Source of the DNA: Bin87 sp026710825
Lineage (GTDB): Bacteria > Chloroflexota > Dehalococcoidia > Lucifugimonadales > UBA3495
Assembly: GCA_965232815.1 (NCBI GenBank)
Contig: OZ247427.1
Location: 1,736,001-1,800,000 of the forward strand
Length of the DNA stretch: 64,000 nucleotides
Reading direction: 5' to 3'
Below, piece after piece: positions 1 to 8,286 of this stretch; the first letter of the stretch is position 1; each line of letters starts with the position of its first letter. The notes beneath the pieces are model-generated. The model did no database searches and was not told where the DNA came from. It saw nothing but the letters and a program-made list of their open reading frames with translations. The position numbers were made by a program, and so were the translations under genes.

Positions 1-1179
1 ATGGAGCGTTGCGCCGATGTGGCCCGTCAGGCTGCGGCGCGCGGCGTCACGGCGGCGTCCGGCCTGCTGGTCACCCCCGGCTCAGAGCAGGTGCGCGCCA
101 CCATCGAGCGCGACGGGCAGCAGGAAGCGCTGGAGTCAATCGGCGCCACCGTACTGGCCAACGCCTGCGGCCCGTGCATCGGCCAATGGAACCGGCCCGA
201 GGCGCGAGGCACCGACAACAGCATCGTGACGTCCTACAACCGGAACTTCCCCAGCCGCAACGACGGCAATGCGGGCACCATGAACTTCATCGCCAGCCCC
301 GAGCTGGCAATCGCCATGGGACTGGGCGGGAGCCTGCGGTTCAACCCGCTGACCGACCCGCTGGTTGACGCCGACGGCAACGAGTTCATGCTGCAGCCGC
401 CGTCCGAAGCGCCGGAAGTGCCGCCGACGGGATTCGATCCCGGCACCGATATGTACGTGGAGCCGCCGGAAGACGGCAGCGACGTCGACGTGCGGGTTGA
501 CCCGGCCAGCACCCGCCTGCAGGTGCTGCAGCCGTGGGAAGCCTGGGACGGCAACGACTTTGAGGACATTCCCGTCCTGGTCAAGACCGAGGGGAAGACA
601 ACCACGGACTCGATTTCACCGGCCGGCCCCTGGCTGCAGTACCGTGGTCACCTTAACAACCTGAGCGACAATATGTTCCTGGGCGCCAACAACGCCTACA
701 CCGATGACACGGGCACGGGCAAGAACCAACTCTCCGGCGAGGAGATCATGCCGATACCCGAGATTGCCCGGGCATACAAGGCCGAGAACCTGCGCTGGGT
801 CGCCATCGGCGACGAGAACTACGGGGAGGGCTCCAGCCGGGAGCATGCCGCCCTTTCGCCTCGCATGCTGGGCGCGGCAGCCATCATCACCCGAAGCTTC
901 GCCCGCATCCACGAGTCCAACCTGAAGAAGCAGGGCCTGTTGCCGCTGACCTTCGAGGACCCGGCGGACTGGGACCGGGTGCTGGAGGACGACCGCATGA
1001 GCCTGGTGGGCCTGAGCAACCTGGCCCCCGACCGGCCCGTGCAGGCGGTCCTGAAGCATGCCGACGGCAGCGAGGAGACGCTGAACCTGCGGCACACCCT
1101 CAACAACGCGCAGATCGAGTGGTTCAAAGCGGGCAGCGCGATGAACTACATGAAGAACCTGGAGGAAGGCGGCAACTAA
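1..1179 (+). CDS. Aconitate hydratase, C-terminal half (5' end outside window)
   Basis: TCA-cycle enzyme interconverting citrate and isocitrate with a 4Fe-4S cluster. The visible 392 residues are the C-terminal half of a family that is normally 750-780 residues, so the gene begins upstream and the first ATG is probably internal. The motif NACGPCIGQW (residues 54-63) supplies two of the three cluster-binding cysteines. The swivel domain follows (about residues 190-350), with GDENYGEGSSREHAAL and SFARIHESNLKKQG, both typical of the mitochondrial-type aconitase rather than the bacterial AcnA/IRP or AcnB types. The stop is followed by a palindromic repeat that may act as a terminator. The family call is firm; the subtype is inferred from motif wording. 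Confidence 0.95.
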   Translation: MERCADVARQAAARGVTAASGLLVTPGSEQVRATIERDGQQEALESIGATVLANACGPCIGQWNRPEARGTDNSIVTSYNRNFPSRNDGNAGTMNFIASPELAIAMGLGGSLRFNPLTDPLVDADGNEFMLQPPSEAPEVPPTGFDPGTDMYVEPPEDGSDVDVRVDPASTRLQVLQPWEAWDGNDFEDIPVLVKTEGKTTTDSISPAGPWLQYRGHLNNLSDNMFLGANNAYTDDTGTGKNQLSGEEIMPIPEIARAYKAENLRWVAIGDENYGEGSSREHAALSPRMLGAAAIITRSFARIHESNLKKQGLLPLTFEDPADWDRVLEDDRMSLVGLSNLAPDRPVQAVLKHADGSEETLNLRHTLNNAQIEWFKAGSAMNYMKNLEEGGN

Positions 1180-1204
1180 CCGTCGTTCACAGGCGCGTCA
1201 ACGA

Positions 1205-1234
1205 ACAGGGGCGAGTCTCAGACCCGCCCCTGTT
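1205..1234. repeat. Palindromic repeat, GGGGCGGGTTT family (variant)
   Basis: Inverted repeat AACAGGGGCG...CGCCCCTGTT around a short spacer, followed by TTT, just after the aconitase stop. It is a diverged copy of the palindromes at 50057-50083 and 50695-50724. It could end transcription of aconitase and of the converging small membrane gene. Confidence 0.7.
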
Positions 1235-1256
1235 TGCGTCGTCTTTGCGTCGGGTG

Positions 1257-1484
1257 TCAGCGTGGTTGGGCTGCGCGTCGCCTGTTTTTGAAAGCTCTGA
1301 GGCCGCGCAGAATCCCGAACACGGCCAATATTGGGGTTGCTATCACCAGCGACCACATGGTGATGCCCAGCAGTGCGCCCTGCCACCAGTTCATTTCCAG
1401 CACCTGCAGGCCGAGGAACAGAACATAGGAGGCCAGGAAAAAGCACACGACGGACGCCGCCACGAGAAGAAGAGCCAGTTTCAT
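1257..1484 (-). CDS. Small membrane protein, unknown function
   Basis: Protein of 75 residues with two hydrophobic segments (about residues 3-25 and 34-57) and a basic tail ending NRRRAAQPR, so probably two membrane spans with the tail in the cytoplasm. An upstream GTG at 1490 is in frame, but the Shine-Dalgarno AGGAAG lies 7 bases before the ATG at 1484 and only 1 base before that GTG, so the ATG is preferred. It is transcribed toward the aconitase gene, in the same direction as the aminotransferase fusion whose 5' end lies farther right. No family recognised. Confidence 0.55.
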   Translation of the reverse strand: MKLALLLVAASVVCFFLASYVLFLGLQVLEMNWWQGALLGITMWSLVIATPILAVFGILRGLRAFKNRRRAAQPR

Positions 1485-1581
1485 GATCACACTTCCTGGT
1501 TGGCGACCGATGCCGGTTGGCGACCGAACCCGCAGCGGCTGGAGCAGTTATCGCGGGTAACGGAATTGTGCCGTCGGTCGG

Positions 1582-3333
1582 CTACGACAGAGTCGCAACC
1601 TCGCCGCGGAGCCGGGTCAATTTGTCGAGTTGCGCGGTAAGCACCGGCAACAACTGCTCCAGTTGGGCACGGTTCACGTCACCCATCAGGCAGATCTGCA
1701 GCCAGTTGTGCTCCCTCAGGTAACCGCTGGCGTAGGAGGTGTGATAGCCCAGGTTCTCCAAAGCGCAACCCATGCGCTCGGAGTCGACGGCATCCCGGGG
1801 CAGCGCGATGGTGGTCACCGCGCCGATGCTGTCTGATTCCGCGGCAACGAGGCTGAAGCCGCGTTCCCTGAGTTGTTCACGCAGCCAGCGCCCATCCGCT
1901 TCGATCCGGTCGAGCAACTCCGGTGTTTGCCGTTGCGCACCGGCGTCCAAAGCCGACAGCAGGTTGGACGACAAGGTGAAGGGCACCGCGCCGCCTTCCT
2001 GGTCGCCACAGTGCAGACCCAGATCCAGGTAGCGGGGCAGACTGGCGTCGGGGTCAGGAATCTCCTGGCAGAACACGAGGCCCAGGCCAGGATAGGCGGC
2101 CAGGCCCTTGCCGCTGGCACCGCTGGCGAGCCAGACACCGCGCAGGTCCACCGGCGTCGCGGCGATGCTGCTGATGCAATCCAGCGCGAGGCGGGCGTCG
2201 TGCTGGGCGCACAGGGTCTTGAGACGGGGCAGGTCGGCCAGCGCGCCCGTGGATGTCTCGCAGTGCACCGTCCAGAGCCAACCGCCCGAACGTGTTGCCA
2301 GGGCGCGCTCGATGCGGTGGTAGTCCAATGGCTCGCCCCACCCGTGCTGCACGGCGACGTATTCCAGGCCCATCCGGTTGGCGTGGTCGAGAAGGCGTTC
2401 GCCGAATTCGCCGGCGGTCACGATCACGCCCGGCGCTTTGAGGCGGGAAATTTGCGCCGACACCACGTCGTTGGCCAACGTGCCGGAGCCGACCATCACC
2501 GCGCAGTGGTTGGCGTTGGTCAAATCGCAAAGGCGCTGCCGCACGTTGCGCATGAGCGCCTGAAACTCGGCTGAGCGGTGAGACAGCGGGGGTCGCTGGA
2601 ACGCCTGGACCACCTCCGCCGGCATGGCGACCGGTCCGGGGGTGAGGATGACCGGATCATCCGGGGGCGCGGCCACTGCTTCGTGGAACTTGCCGGAGAA
2701 CTCAACCCCAACGTTGCCCACGGGCCGGTACATCGGCTGGTACGGCGCGGCGGCGTCGCCCACCACCGGGCCGAAGGGGATGAACCCGATGTGGCGGTAC
2801 AGGTGCTGCTGCGACACGCGGCCGGACATCACGACGAAGTCGTAACCACCCTCCTGGCAGTAGCTGGCCATCATGGTCAGCAGGCCGGGCAGGACTCGCG
2901 TGCGACGCAGGTCGGGGCGCACGGCCAGCAGGCGAATCTCGCAGACCTTGGCGCCCTCGGCCTGGGGCAGGTAATTTTCCAGGCGGCCGAGTTTCTGGTC
3001 CAGCGAGAACGGGCGGCGGTCGCGGGCACAGATCATCCCCAGCAGGTCTGAACCGCGGCGGCAGATGAAGTACGTATTCTCTTCGTCGAACTGGTCCACC
3101 AGGAGCCGGTCGTCGTTGGCCGGATGCTGTGGCACCTCCTCGACGAATGAGGCGTAGTTGAGGTGGTGGATCTCCTCGAATTCCCAAGGCTCGGTGGCCT
3201 GCTTGAATACGAGGCCGGAACCGTTCGCGCCGGATTCGCCGTCTCGCCTGACGGTAGATGATGACCGCTCGAACGTCGCCGGATCCGAATGCGGAGAACC
3301 GGGGGTTAATGTATGTCGCGCAATTTCCGTCAT
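1582..3333 (-). CDS. GNAT-like domain fused to class V PLP aminotransferase
   Basis: 583-residue two-domain protein. Residues about 41-185 look like a GNAT acyltransferase of the autoinducer/N-acyl amino acid synthase type (CEIRLLAVRPDLRRTRVLPGL, then MSGRVSQQHLYRHIGFIPFG). Residues about 225-580 form a class V aminotransferase of the alanine-glyoxylate/serine-pyruvate type: LTPGPVAMP at the domain start, LALDCISSIA with the PLP-pairing Asp385, and SGASGKGLAA with the PLP lysine K409. The reading frame extends to 3534, but a good minus-strand promoter lies inside that extension, so the ATG at 3333 is chosen. The amino donor and acceptor and the role of the GNAT part are unknown; both domains are clear and in one uninterrupted frame. 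Confidence 0.85.
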   Translation of the reverse strand: MTEIARHTLTPGSPHSDPATFERSSSTVRRDGESGANGSGLVFKQATEPWEFEEIHHLNYASFVEEVPQHPANDDRLLVDQFDEENTYFICRRGSDLLGMICARDRRPFSLDQKLGRLENYLPQAEGAKVCEIRLLAVRPDLRRTRVLPGLLTMMASYCQEGGYDFVVMSGRVSQQHLYRHIGFIPFGPVVGDAAAPYQPMYRPVGNVGVEFSGKFHEAVAAPPDDPVILTPGPVAMPAEVVQAFQRPPLSHRSAEFQALMRNVRQRLCDLTNANHCAVMVGSGTLANDVVSAQISRLKAPGVIVTAGEFGERLLDHANRMGLEYVAVQHGWGEPLDYHRIERALATRSGGWLWTVHCETSTGALADLPRLKTLCAQHDARLALDCISSIAATPVDLRGVWLASGASGKGLAAYPGLGLVFCQEIPDPDASLPRYLDLGLHCGDQEGGAVPFTLSSNLLSALDAGAQRQTPELLDRIEADGRWLREQLRERGFSLVAAESDSIGAVTTIALPRDAVDSERMGCALENLGYHTSYASGYLREHNWLQICLMGDVNRAQLEQLLPVLTAQLDKLTRLRGEVATLS

Positions 3334-3396
3334 CAGCGACTCACCGGGGATCGTTGGCTGAGATTGGCCCGGAAACTCCGACGGCCGGCTTGTTTT

Positions 3397-3425
3397 ATTA
3401 TACTGACGCCACCGGGTCAGCAATA
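3397..3425 (-). promoter_or_regulatory. Promoter of the GNAT-aminotransferase gene
   Basis: On the minus strand a perfect TATAAT (3397-3402) lies 17 bases from a weak -35 hexamer TATTGC (3420-3425). Transcription would begin near 3390, leaving a leader of about 55 bases to the ATG at 3333. This placement excludes the longer reading frame starting at 3534. Confidence 0.55.
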
Positions 3426-3512
3426 CATAATATGGCTGCGCTTTTACCACAATAGTCGTGGTGCGCGCCACACCGCGGGAGGCGCAATGTGCGCCACACC
3501 GGCCTGGTGCGT

Positions 3513-3518
3513 TATAAT
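3513..3518 (+). promoter_or_regulatory. -10 box for the VOC gene
   Basis: TATAAT, 47 bases before the VOC start codon. No convincing -35 was found; the upstream stretch instead holds alternating GTGGTGCGCGCCACACC and GCGCCACACCGGCC-like segments (about 3458-3508) that could be an operator. Divergent from the promoter at 3397-3425. Confidence 0.5.
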
Positions 3519-3564
3519 GCGAGCAACATACCAACTCTCATTTCCGGTTTAGGGAGGTAATTTC

Positions 3565-4053
3565 ATGGCATACACACCGAAGCAGTTGGGCCATCTGGTC
3601 ATCAAGGTCCGTGACATTGAGCGCAGCGTTGACTTTTACACCAACGTGCTGGGCCTCACCGTGATGACCGGCCGGCCGGGCGGAATGACGTTCCTGTCGG
3701 CCGACACCACCATGTCCCACGAATTGGCGCTGATCCCGCTGGGGATGGATGCCCCGGGTCCCGAGGATCGCCGCGTCGGCATGGCCCACATGGCGTGGCA
3801 GATGAACTCCTTCCGCGACCTGAAGGAACTGTACGAGCGCTGCAAGGAGCATGGCGTCCGCTTCAAGAGGCTGGGCGACCACGGCATCTCCATGGGCGCG
3901 TACATCTATGACCCCGACGACAACGAGATCGAGATCTACTACGAATCTCCCGAGTCGGAATGGGGCAACAAGGAAGGGTTCCTGTTCGAGGGCAACTTCC
4001 CCTGGCAGTTGGATCCCATCGAGGAGCCGGCGGCAGTGGGCGACGACGACTAA
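3565..4053 (+). CDS. VOC-family (glyoxalase/extradiol dioxygenase-like) protein
   Basis: 162-residue metalloprotein of the vicinal oxygen chelate superfamily. It contains the two beta-alpha-beta-beta-beta modules of the fold. Probable metal ligands are H10 (LGHLVIKV), H75 (MAHMAW) and E123 (DPDDNEIEIYY). RDIERSVDFYTNVLGL is the usual helix 1 signature. The start is fixed by a strong Shine-Dalgarno GGGAGG at 3552-3557. The acidic C-terminal tail is not part of the fold. The length and the DPDDNEIEI motif are closest to catechol-2,3-dioxygenase-like members, but the substrate cannot be told from sequence. Confidence 0.85.
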   Translation: MAYTPKQLGHLVIKVRDIERSVDFYTNVLGLTVMTGRPGGMTFLSADTTMSHELALIPLGMDAPGPEDRRVGMAHMAWQMNSFRDLKELYERCKEHGVRFKRLGDHGISMGAYIYDPDDNEIEIYYESPESEWGNKEGFLFEGNFPWQLDPIEEPAAVGDDD

Positions 4054-4082
4054 ACGCCGTCCGCGACATACGCTGACCATCG

Positions 4083-4108
4083 TAGGGGCGAATGATCATT
4101 CGCCCCTA
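4083..4108. repeat. Palindromic repeat, GGGGCGAAT family
   Basis: Perfect 26-base palindrome beginning TAGGGGCGAATGATC. Same family as 10475-10501, 11911-11937 and 29666-29695, here with a GATC centre instead of AGTC. It lies between the VOC and TPR genes. Confidence 0.85.
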
Positions 4109-4203
4109 TTGGCTATGTGGAAGTGTCACGCATCCTGCAGTCGACCGAAACCATCGGCTTGTTGATCGCCTTTCAGCCCCAAACCCCCAAAGGGTGCACG
4201 CGC

Positions 4204-5532
4204 ATGGTGGCCTGTCCCAGCATCAATACCATCTGCCGACCAATTCGGTCGAGCATGTTGCTAACGATTGCTGCTGTTCTGAGTTTTGGAATCGCCTGTC
4301 AGGCAATCGAAACCAGCAAGTACGTTGGACAGGGCGAAGAGCATTTGTTTGCCGGGGAATATGACCAGGCAATTGAGAACTACGATGCGGCCATCGAGAT
4401 CGACCCGGATTCCTTCGACGCCCATATGGGTCGGGGAGGCGCCTACGTCGCCAAGGGCGAGCATGACCGGGCGATCGAGGATTTCGACGAGGCCATCCGG
4501 CTGGATCCCGATGTCGCCGAGGCTTACCTCCTGCGGGGGATAGCCTACACCGCAATCGGGGAGTACGACCGGGCCATCGAGGATTTCGACGCGGGCATAC
4601 GACTCGACCCCGAATCTTCCCACGCCCATCTGGTGCAGGGAGTCGCCTACGGGGAGAAAGGGGAGCCCCACCGGGCCATCGAGAGTTGCGACGCAGCTAT
4701 CGCGCTCAACCCCGAGTATGCACCAGCCTATTACGTTCGCGGCGCCGCCCACGCAGATTTGGGAGAGCACGAATGGGCGATAGCGGACTACACCGACGCT
4801 ATCCGGTTCGATCCGGAATTTGCAGACGCCTACTACAACCGGGGCGTCGCTTACGACGAACTGGGCGAGTATGAACGCGCCATCGAGGACTACTCTGCCG
4901 CCATCCGCATCGATCCTGAATATGCCGACGCCTATTTCAACCGAGGGGTCGATTACGGCGACCTGGGGCAGTACGACCTGGCGATTCAGGACTTCGAAAT
5001 GTCGCTCCGGCTCAATCCCGACGATGCTGACACCTACCACAACCGAGGTCTTGCCTACAGCGACAAGGGCGAACTCGACCGGGCCATACAGGACTTCGAC
5101 GAGGCCTTACGACTCAACCCTGATGATGCCGACACCTACGCAGAACGCGGCCACGCGTACAGCGACTTGGCAGACTACGCCCTGGCCATAGAGGATTACG
5201 ACGAGGCCATTCGACTCAATCCGAACGATGCCCACACCCATGTCGCACGCGGCAAAGTGTTCCGCAAACTCGGGGAGCATGACCGGGCGATAGCGGATCA
5301 CGGCGCGGCCATCCGGCTAATTCCGGAATACGCTGAAGCCTACACGTTGCGCGGCATCGCCTACCTGGACGAGGGAGAACACGACCTGGCGATTGTGGAC
5401 TTTGACGCAGCTATCGACATCGACCCCGAATACGCCGAACCCTATGTGATGCGAGGCATTGCGTATACTCGTAAGGATGATTTTTCTCGGGCCATTTTGG
5501 ATTACGACCGGGCCATTCAAATTGACCTTTAA
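4204..5532 (+). CDS. TPR-repeat lipoprotein, truncated by an in-frame stop
   Basis: Probable exported or membrane-anchored protein built of consecutive 34-residue tetratricopeptide repeats of the form GxAYxxxGEYDRAIxDYDxAIRLDP. Twelve repeats begin before the stop. The N-terminus has basic residues, a hydrophobic stretch LLTIAAVLSFGIAC and a Cys that could be lipidated (lipobox imperfect). The ATG at 4204 is preceded by AAGGGTG; ATG 4255 and GTG 4117 are alternatives. The TAA at 5530-5532 falls in the middle of repeat 12, where the repeat pattern predicts IDPEYA: CTTTAATAC replaces an expected CCTGAATAC. The repeats continue in the same frame downstream. Partner proteins unknown. Confidence 0.8.
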   Translation: MVACPSINTICRPIRSSMLLTIAAVLSFGIACQAIETSKYVGQGEEHLFAGEYDQAIENYDAAIEIDPDSFDAHMGRGGAYVAKGEHDRAIEDFDEAIRLDPDVAEAYLLRGIAYTAIGEYDRAIEDFDAGIRLDPESSHAHLVQGVAYGEKGEPHRAIESCDAAIALNPEYAPAYYVRGAAHADLGEHEWAIADYTDAIRFDPEFADAYYNRGVAYDELGEYERAIEDYSAAIRIDPEYADAYFNRGVDYGDLGQYDLAIQDFEMSLRLNPDDADTYHNRGLAYSDKGELDRAIQDFDEALRLNPDDADTYAERGHAYSDLADYALAIEDYDEAIRLNPNDAHTHVARGKVFRKLGEHDRAIADHGAAIRLIPEYAEAYTLRGIAYLDEGEHDLAIVDFDAAIDIDPEYAEPYVMRGIAYTRKDDFSRAILDYDRAIQIDL

Positions 5533-5748
5533 TACGCCCACGCGCACGCCGTGCGAGGTCTCGCCTACAATTCCCAGGGGAAATATGACCTCGCAATCCC
5601 GGATTTCGATCACGCAATCCGGATAGATCCCGACTACGCGGTGGCCTACTGCCTGCGCAGTTTCGCACACCAATCATTGGGGAATGAGGAAGCGTCAGCG
5701 CGCGACCACGATAAATCCGTGGCGCTGGGATACGACTGCGAACCATAA
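5533..5748 (+). pseudogene. Severed C-terminal TPR repeats of the preceding gene
   Basis: Continues the upstream TPR frame without a shift: the end of repeat 12, the complete repeat 13 (GLAYNSQGKYDLAIPDFDHA) and a shorter C-terminal cap that ends at TAA 5746-5748. A GTG at 5551 could restart translation, but no Shine-Dalgarno is evident. It was evidently part of one protein with the upstream gene. A nonsense mutation or a base-calling error explains the split; TAA is not a known recoded codon. Confidence 0.7.
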
Positions 5749-7377
5749 GTGATGCGAGCTTTTTACTTGGACTCAACACGATACGACTACATCATCATCG
5801 GCAGCGGCATCGCCGGGCTGAACACCGCGCTCCTGGCCGCAGAGCACGGCAATGTCCTGGTGGTGACCAAGGGGCGCATTGACGACTGCAACAGCCGCTA
5901 CGCCCAGGGCGGCATCGCGGCGGCAATTGGCCCCGGCGACTCGGCGACCCTCCACGAGCGGGACACCCTGGAGGCCGGCGCCGGCCTTTGCGACCCTGAG
6001 GCCGTGGGCGTGCTGACCGGGCAGGGTCCCGACAGCATCGCCGGGCTCATTGAGTGGGGTGTCCCCTTTGACACCATGCACGGGCAAATTGCGCTGGGCA
6101 GGGAGGGCGCGCACAGCCTGCCGCGCATCCTGCACGCCGGAGGCGATGCCACCGGGCAGCACATCGAGAACACGCTGGCGGAGCGGGTGCGGTCGTCGCC
6201 CAATATCACCGTGCTGGAGTACACCCACGCCATCCGCATCTGCGTCGAGGACGGCGCGGTGGCCGGCGTGGAGGTGATGGACGGCGTGGTTCGACAGGCT
6301 CACCATGAGCGGCAGGCCGCTGATCCTGGGCTGGTTGCAAGGCAGGCTCACCATGAGCGGCGGGTTTTCGCCAGCAGCGTGGTGATCGTCGCGTCGGGCG
6401 GCGCGGGCCAACTGTACCGTTACACCACCAACCCGCAGGTTGCGACCGGAGACGGGGTCGCGCTGGCGTTCCTGGCCGGCGCGGAGGTCATGGACATGGA
6501 GTTCTACCAGTTCCATCCCACCGCGCTGTGGCTGGAGTCTGCGCCGTCGTTCCTGCTGTCGGAGGCTATGCGCGGCGAGGGCGCGATTCTGCGCAACGCC
6601 GCGGGTCAGCCGTTCATGGCGGAGCATCACCCGATGGCCGACCTTGCGCCGCGCGACGTGGTGTCGCGGGCCATCGCATCCGAGATGGAACGGGCCGACG
6701 GGGAGCCGGTGCTGCTGGACATAACGCATCTGCCGGCGGCCACGGTGTCCAGTCGATTCCCGACCATCTATGCTGAGTGCCGCCGGTACGGACTGGACAT
6801 CACGCGGGAGCCGATTCCGATCGCGCCGGCGGCGCACTACATGATGGGCGGCGTGCGCATCGACACCTGGGGCCGCACCAACATCGCGGGCCTGTACGCC
6901 TGCGGCGAGGCGGCGTGCGCGGCGGTGCACGGGGCGAACCGTCTCGCCAGCAACTCGCTGTTGGATACGCTGGTGTTCTCGCGACGCCTGGTGGACGCCG
7001 CGCTGGGCAACGCGCCCGACTACGCGCCGGACGATGGCGACAACGTGCGAATCCCGCTGGCGGACCGGGCGATGGTGTGCGCCACGGTGCCGGAACGCGG
7101 CCGCGAGACTCTGCAGGACCTGATGTGGCGGAACGCTGGCATAACGCGCAACGGCACGCGCCTGCTGCTGACGGCGCGCATCCTGAACCTGTGGCAGCGC
7201 ACGACGCCCATGCCGGAGACGGCCGAAGACCACGAGCTTCGCAACATGCTGGTGGTGTCCCGCCTAATTGTGGAGGCCGCGCTGCAGCGTCGCGAAAGCC
7301 GCGGCGCTCACTATCGGGAGGACTTCCCGGAGCCGTCGGAGGAGTGGCAGCGGCACGTGGTGGTGGGGCGGGGGTAG
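5749..7377 (+). CDS. nadB: L-aspartate oxidase, with repeat-derived insertion
   Basis: FAD enzyme oxidising L-aspartate to iminoaspartate, the first step of NAD synthesis. Shows the Rossmann motif IIIGSGIAGLNTALLA (about 15-30), RYAQGGIAAAIG, FYQFHPTALW, EAMRGEGAILRNA, PRDVVSRAI, the IAPAAHYMMGG active-site segment and the C-terminal FAD contact YACGEAACAAVHGANRLASN. Residues about 180-203 (VVRQAHHERQ... RQAHHERR) are not family sequence: they translate two copies of an intergenic REP-like repeat inserted in frame. GTG 5749 immediately follows the TPR stop; ATG 5752 is an equally likely start. No nadA or nadC adjoins it. The catalytic motifs are intact, so the enzyme may still work. Confidence 0.93.
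   Translation: MMRAFYLDSTRYDYIIIGSGIAGLNTALLAAEHGNVLVVTKGRIDDCNSRYAQGGIAAAIGPGDSATLHERDTLEAGAGLCDPEAVGVLTGQGPDSIAGLIEWGVPFDTMHGQIALGREGAHSLPRILHAGGDATGQHIENTLAERVRSSPNITVLEYTHAIRICVEDGAVAGVEVMDGVVRQAHHERQAADPGLVARQAHHERRVFASSVVIVASGGAGQLYRYTTNPQVATGDGVALAFLAGAEVMDMEFYQFHPTALWLESAPSFLLSEAMRGEGAILRNAAGQPFMAEHHPMADLAPRDVVSRAIASEMERADGEPVLLDITHLPAATVSSRFPTIYAECRRYGLDITREPIPIAPAAHYMMGGVRIDTWGRTNIAGLYACGEAACAAVHGANRLASNSLLDTLVFSRRLVDAALGNAPDYAPDDGDNVRIPLADRAMVCATVPERGRETLQDLMWRNAGITRNGTRLLLTARILNLWQRTTPMPETAEDHELRNMLVVSRLIVEAALQRRESRGAHYREDFPEPSEEWQRHVVVGRG
6287..6360 (+). repeat. REP-like repeat pair inside nadB
   Basis: Two copies of a repeat with core CAGGCTCACCATGAGCGG (6287-6312 with the leading TGGTTCGA, and 6332-6360 with TGGTTGCAAGG), joined by about 20 bases. 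Both read as RQAHHER in the nadB frame. The same unit is found at 9812-9836 and, in the opposite orientation, at 39515-39546. Confidence 0.8.
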
Positions 7378-7419
7378 CGTTCAGTGCTTGGACGATCGTT
7401 GAGGAGGTAAGCAGCCATC

Positions 7420-7719
7420 ATGACTGCAAACGCGGGACGTGCTTATTCGGATCTGGCTATCCCGCCAGGTGAAGTGTTGGCGGAGGAAATCGATGCTCGA
7501 GGAATGAGCGAACAGGAACTCGCCGCCAAGTCGGGCATGCCCGTGCAGGCGATCAACGGGATCATCTTAGGGCGTGAGCCAATCGGTCCCGACGCTGCTA
7601 ATGGATTGTCCAGGGCATTGGGTATTGATCCGTCGTTCTGGGTCAACCTTGAAACCGAATGTCGGACCACAACTGAGCGGGGGCGACGTAGCGACGAGGC
7701 AGCAGGCGACGGAAGTTAG
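7420..7719 (+). CDS. higA: HigA-like XRE antitoxin/regulator, no toxin partner seen
   Basis: 99-residue protein of the HigA (VapI-like) helix-turn-helix family: PPGEVLAEEIDARGMSEQEL at the N-terminus, then the HTH (LAAKSGMPVQAINGIILG) and the typical ALGIDPSFWVNLE. HigA proteins bind DNA and neutralise the RNase HigB. No HigB-like reading frame lies in the 43 bases upstream or downstream, so it is an orphan antitoxin or a solo regulator. Strong Shine-Dalgarno GAGGAGG before the ATG. It converges on the PIN/ImmA pair, which may or may not be related. Confidence 0.85.
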   Translation: MTANAGRAYSDLAIPPGEVLAEEIDARGMSEQELAAKSGMPVQAINGIILGREPIGPDAANGLSRALGIDPSFWVNLETECRTTTERGRRSDEAAGDGS

Positions 7720-7770
7720 AGGGGTTCAGTATGTGCGCTCGCTATGTTTTGGCAACAGAAATGTTGCCGG

Positions 7771-8286
7771 TCAGGGGCCTTGCCAGTCAAAGTGTGCTCC
7801 GAGTTCGCGCAGCATGTCAAAAGTATTGATGCAACGGATTTGAAAATGGTCGCAGAGGTCCGGTAGCTTGACACTATTTTTGCTTTCCGGCGCGGATACT
7901 TCGTTGGTAACGACCACTGCTCCATGGATCATGGCGTAGGCAGCCAACCAACCGTCCGCGCCTCTGGCAAAATCCGCTCGCGCTGATGGGTTGAATTGGG
8001 GATTGTCCTGCACCCAATCCATCAACTGTCCGTAAGCATCGACCACTTCCTGTGTGGCGGTGGAATCTACGGTATCGTCGACCGCTTGCTCCACTAATGA
8101 AACCAGCTCGGGCGGGTATAGTATTTCCTCGTAAACTCGGTCAATCATCACCAAAGTGCCGTATGAAAAGTGATGACTAAGGAAATCCCAAAACCCGGGG
8201 AATAATGCCGGTGCATAATAGCGATGAAACGCTGTCATCAGGACGTTAGCGTCCGGTAGGTATCTGTTTTGTTGGGCGTTGGTCAT
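7771..8286 (-). CDS. PIN-like (DUF4411) predicted toxin
   Basis: 171-residue protein resembling DUF4411, a PIN-fold nuclease family usually encoded next to XRE/ImmA-IrrE proteins. The N-terminal YLPDANVLM carries the first acidic PIN residue (D12); ARGADGWLAAYAMIHGAVVVTNE carries the later acidic residue and strand. PIN toxins cut RNA. Its ATG overlaps the stop of the upstream XRE/ImmA gene by four bases (ATGA), so the two are translationally coupled. Base composition is more AT-rich than the flanking nadB and phage genes. Toxin role is inferred from family and pairing. Confidence 0.75.
   Translation of the reverse strand: MTNAQQNRYLPDANVLMTAFHRYYAPALFPGFWDFLSHHFSYGTLVMIDRVYEEILYPPELVSLVEQAVDDTVDSTATQEVVDAYGQLMDWVQDNPQFNPSARADFARGADGWLAAYAMIHGAVVVTNEVSAPESKNSVKLPDLCDHFQIRCINTFDMLRELGAHFDWQGP

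Noticed and set aside
5530..5532. Recoding of the TPR stop as selenocysteine or pyrrolysine
   Set aside because: The codon is TAA, and no stem-loop or conserved Cys/Lys is expected there.
5773..7233. Minus-strand frame (486 codons) opposite nadB
   Set aside because: Shadow frame; nadB motifs are complete on the plus strand.
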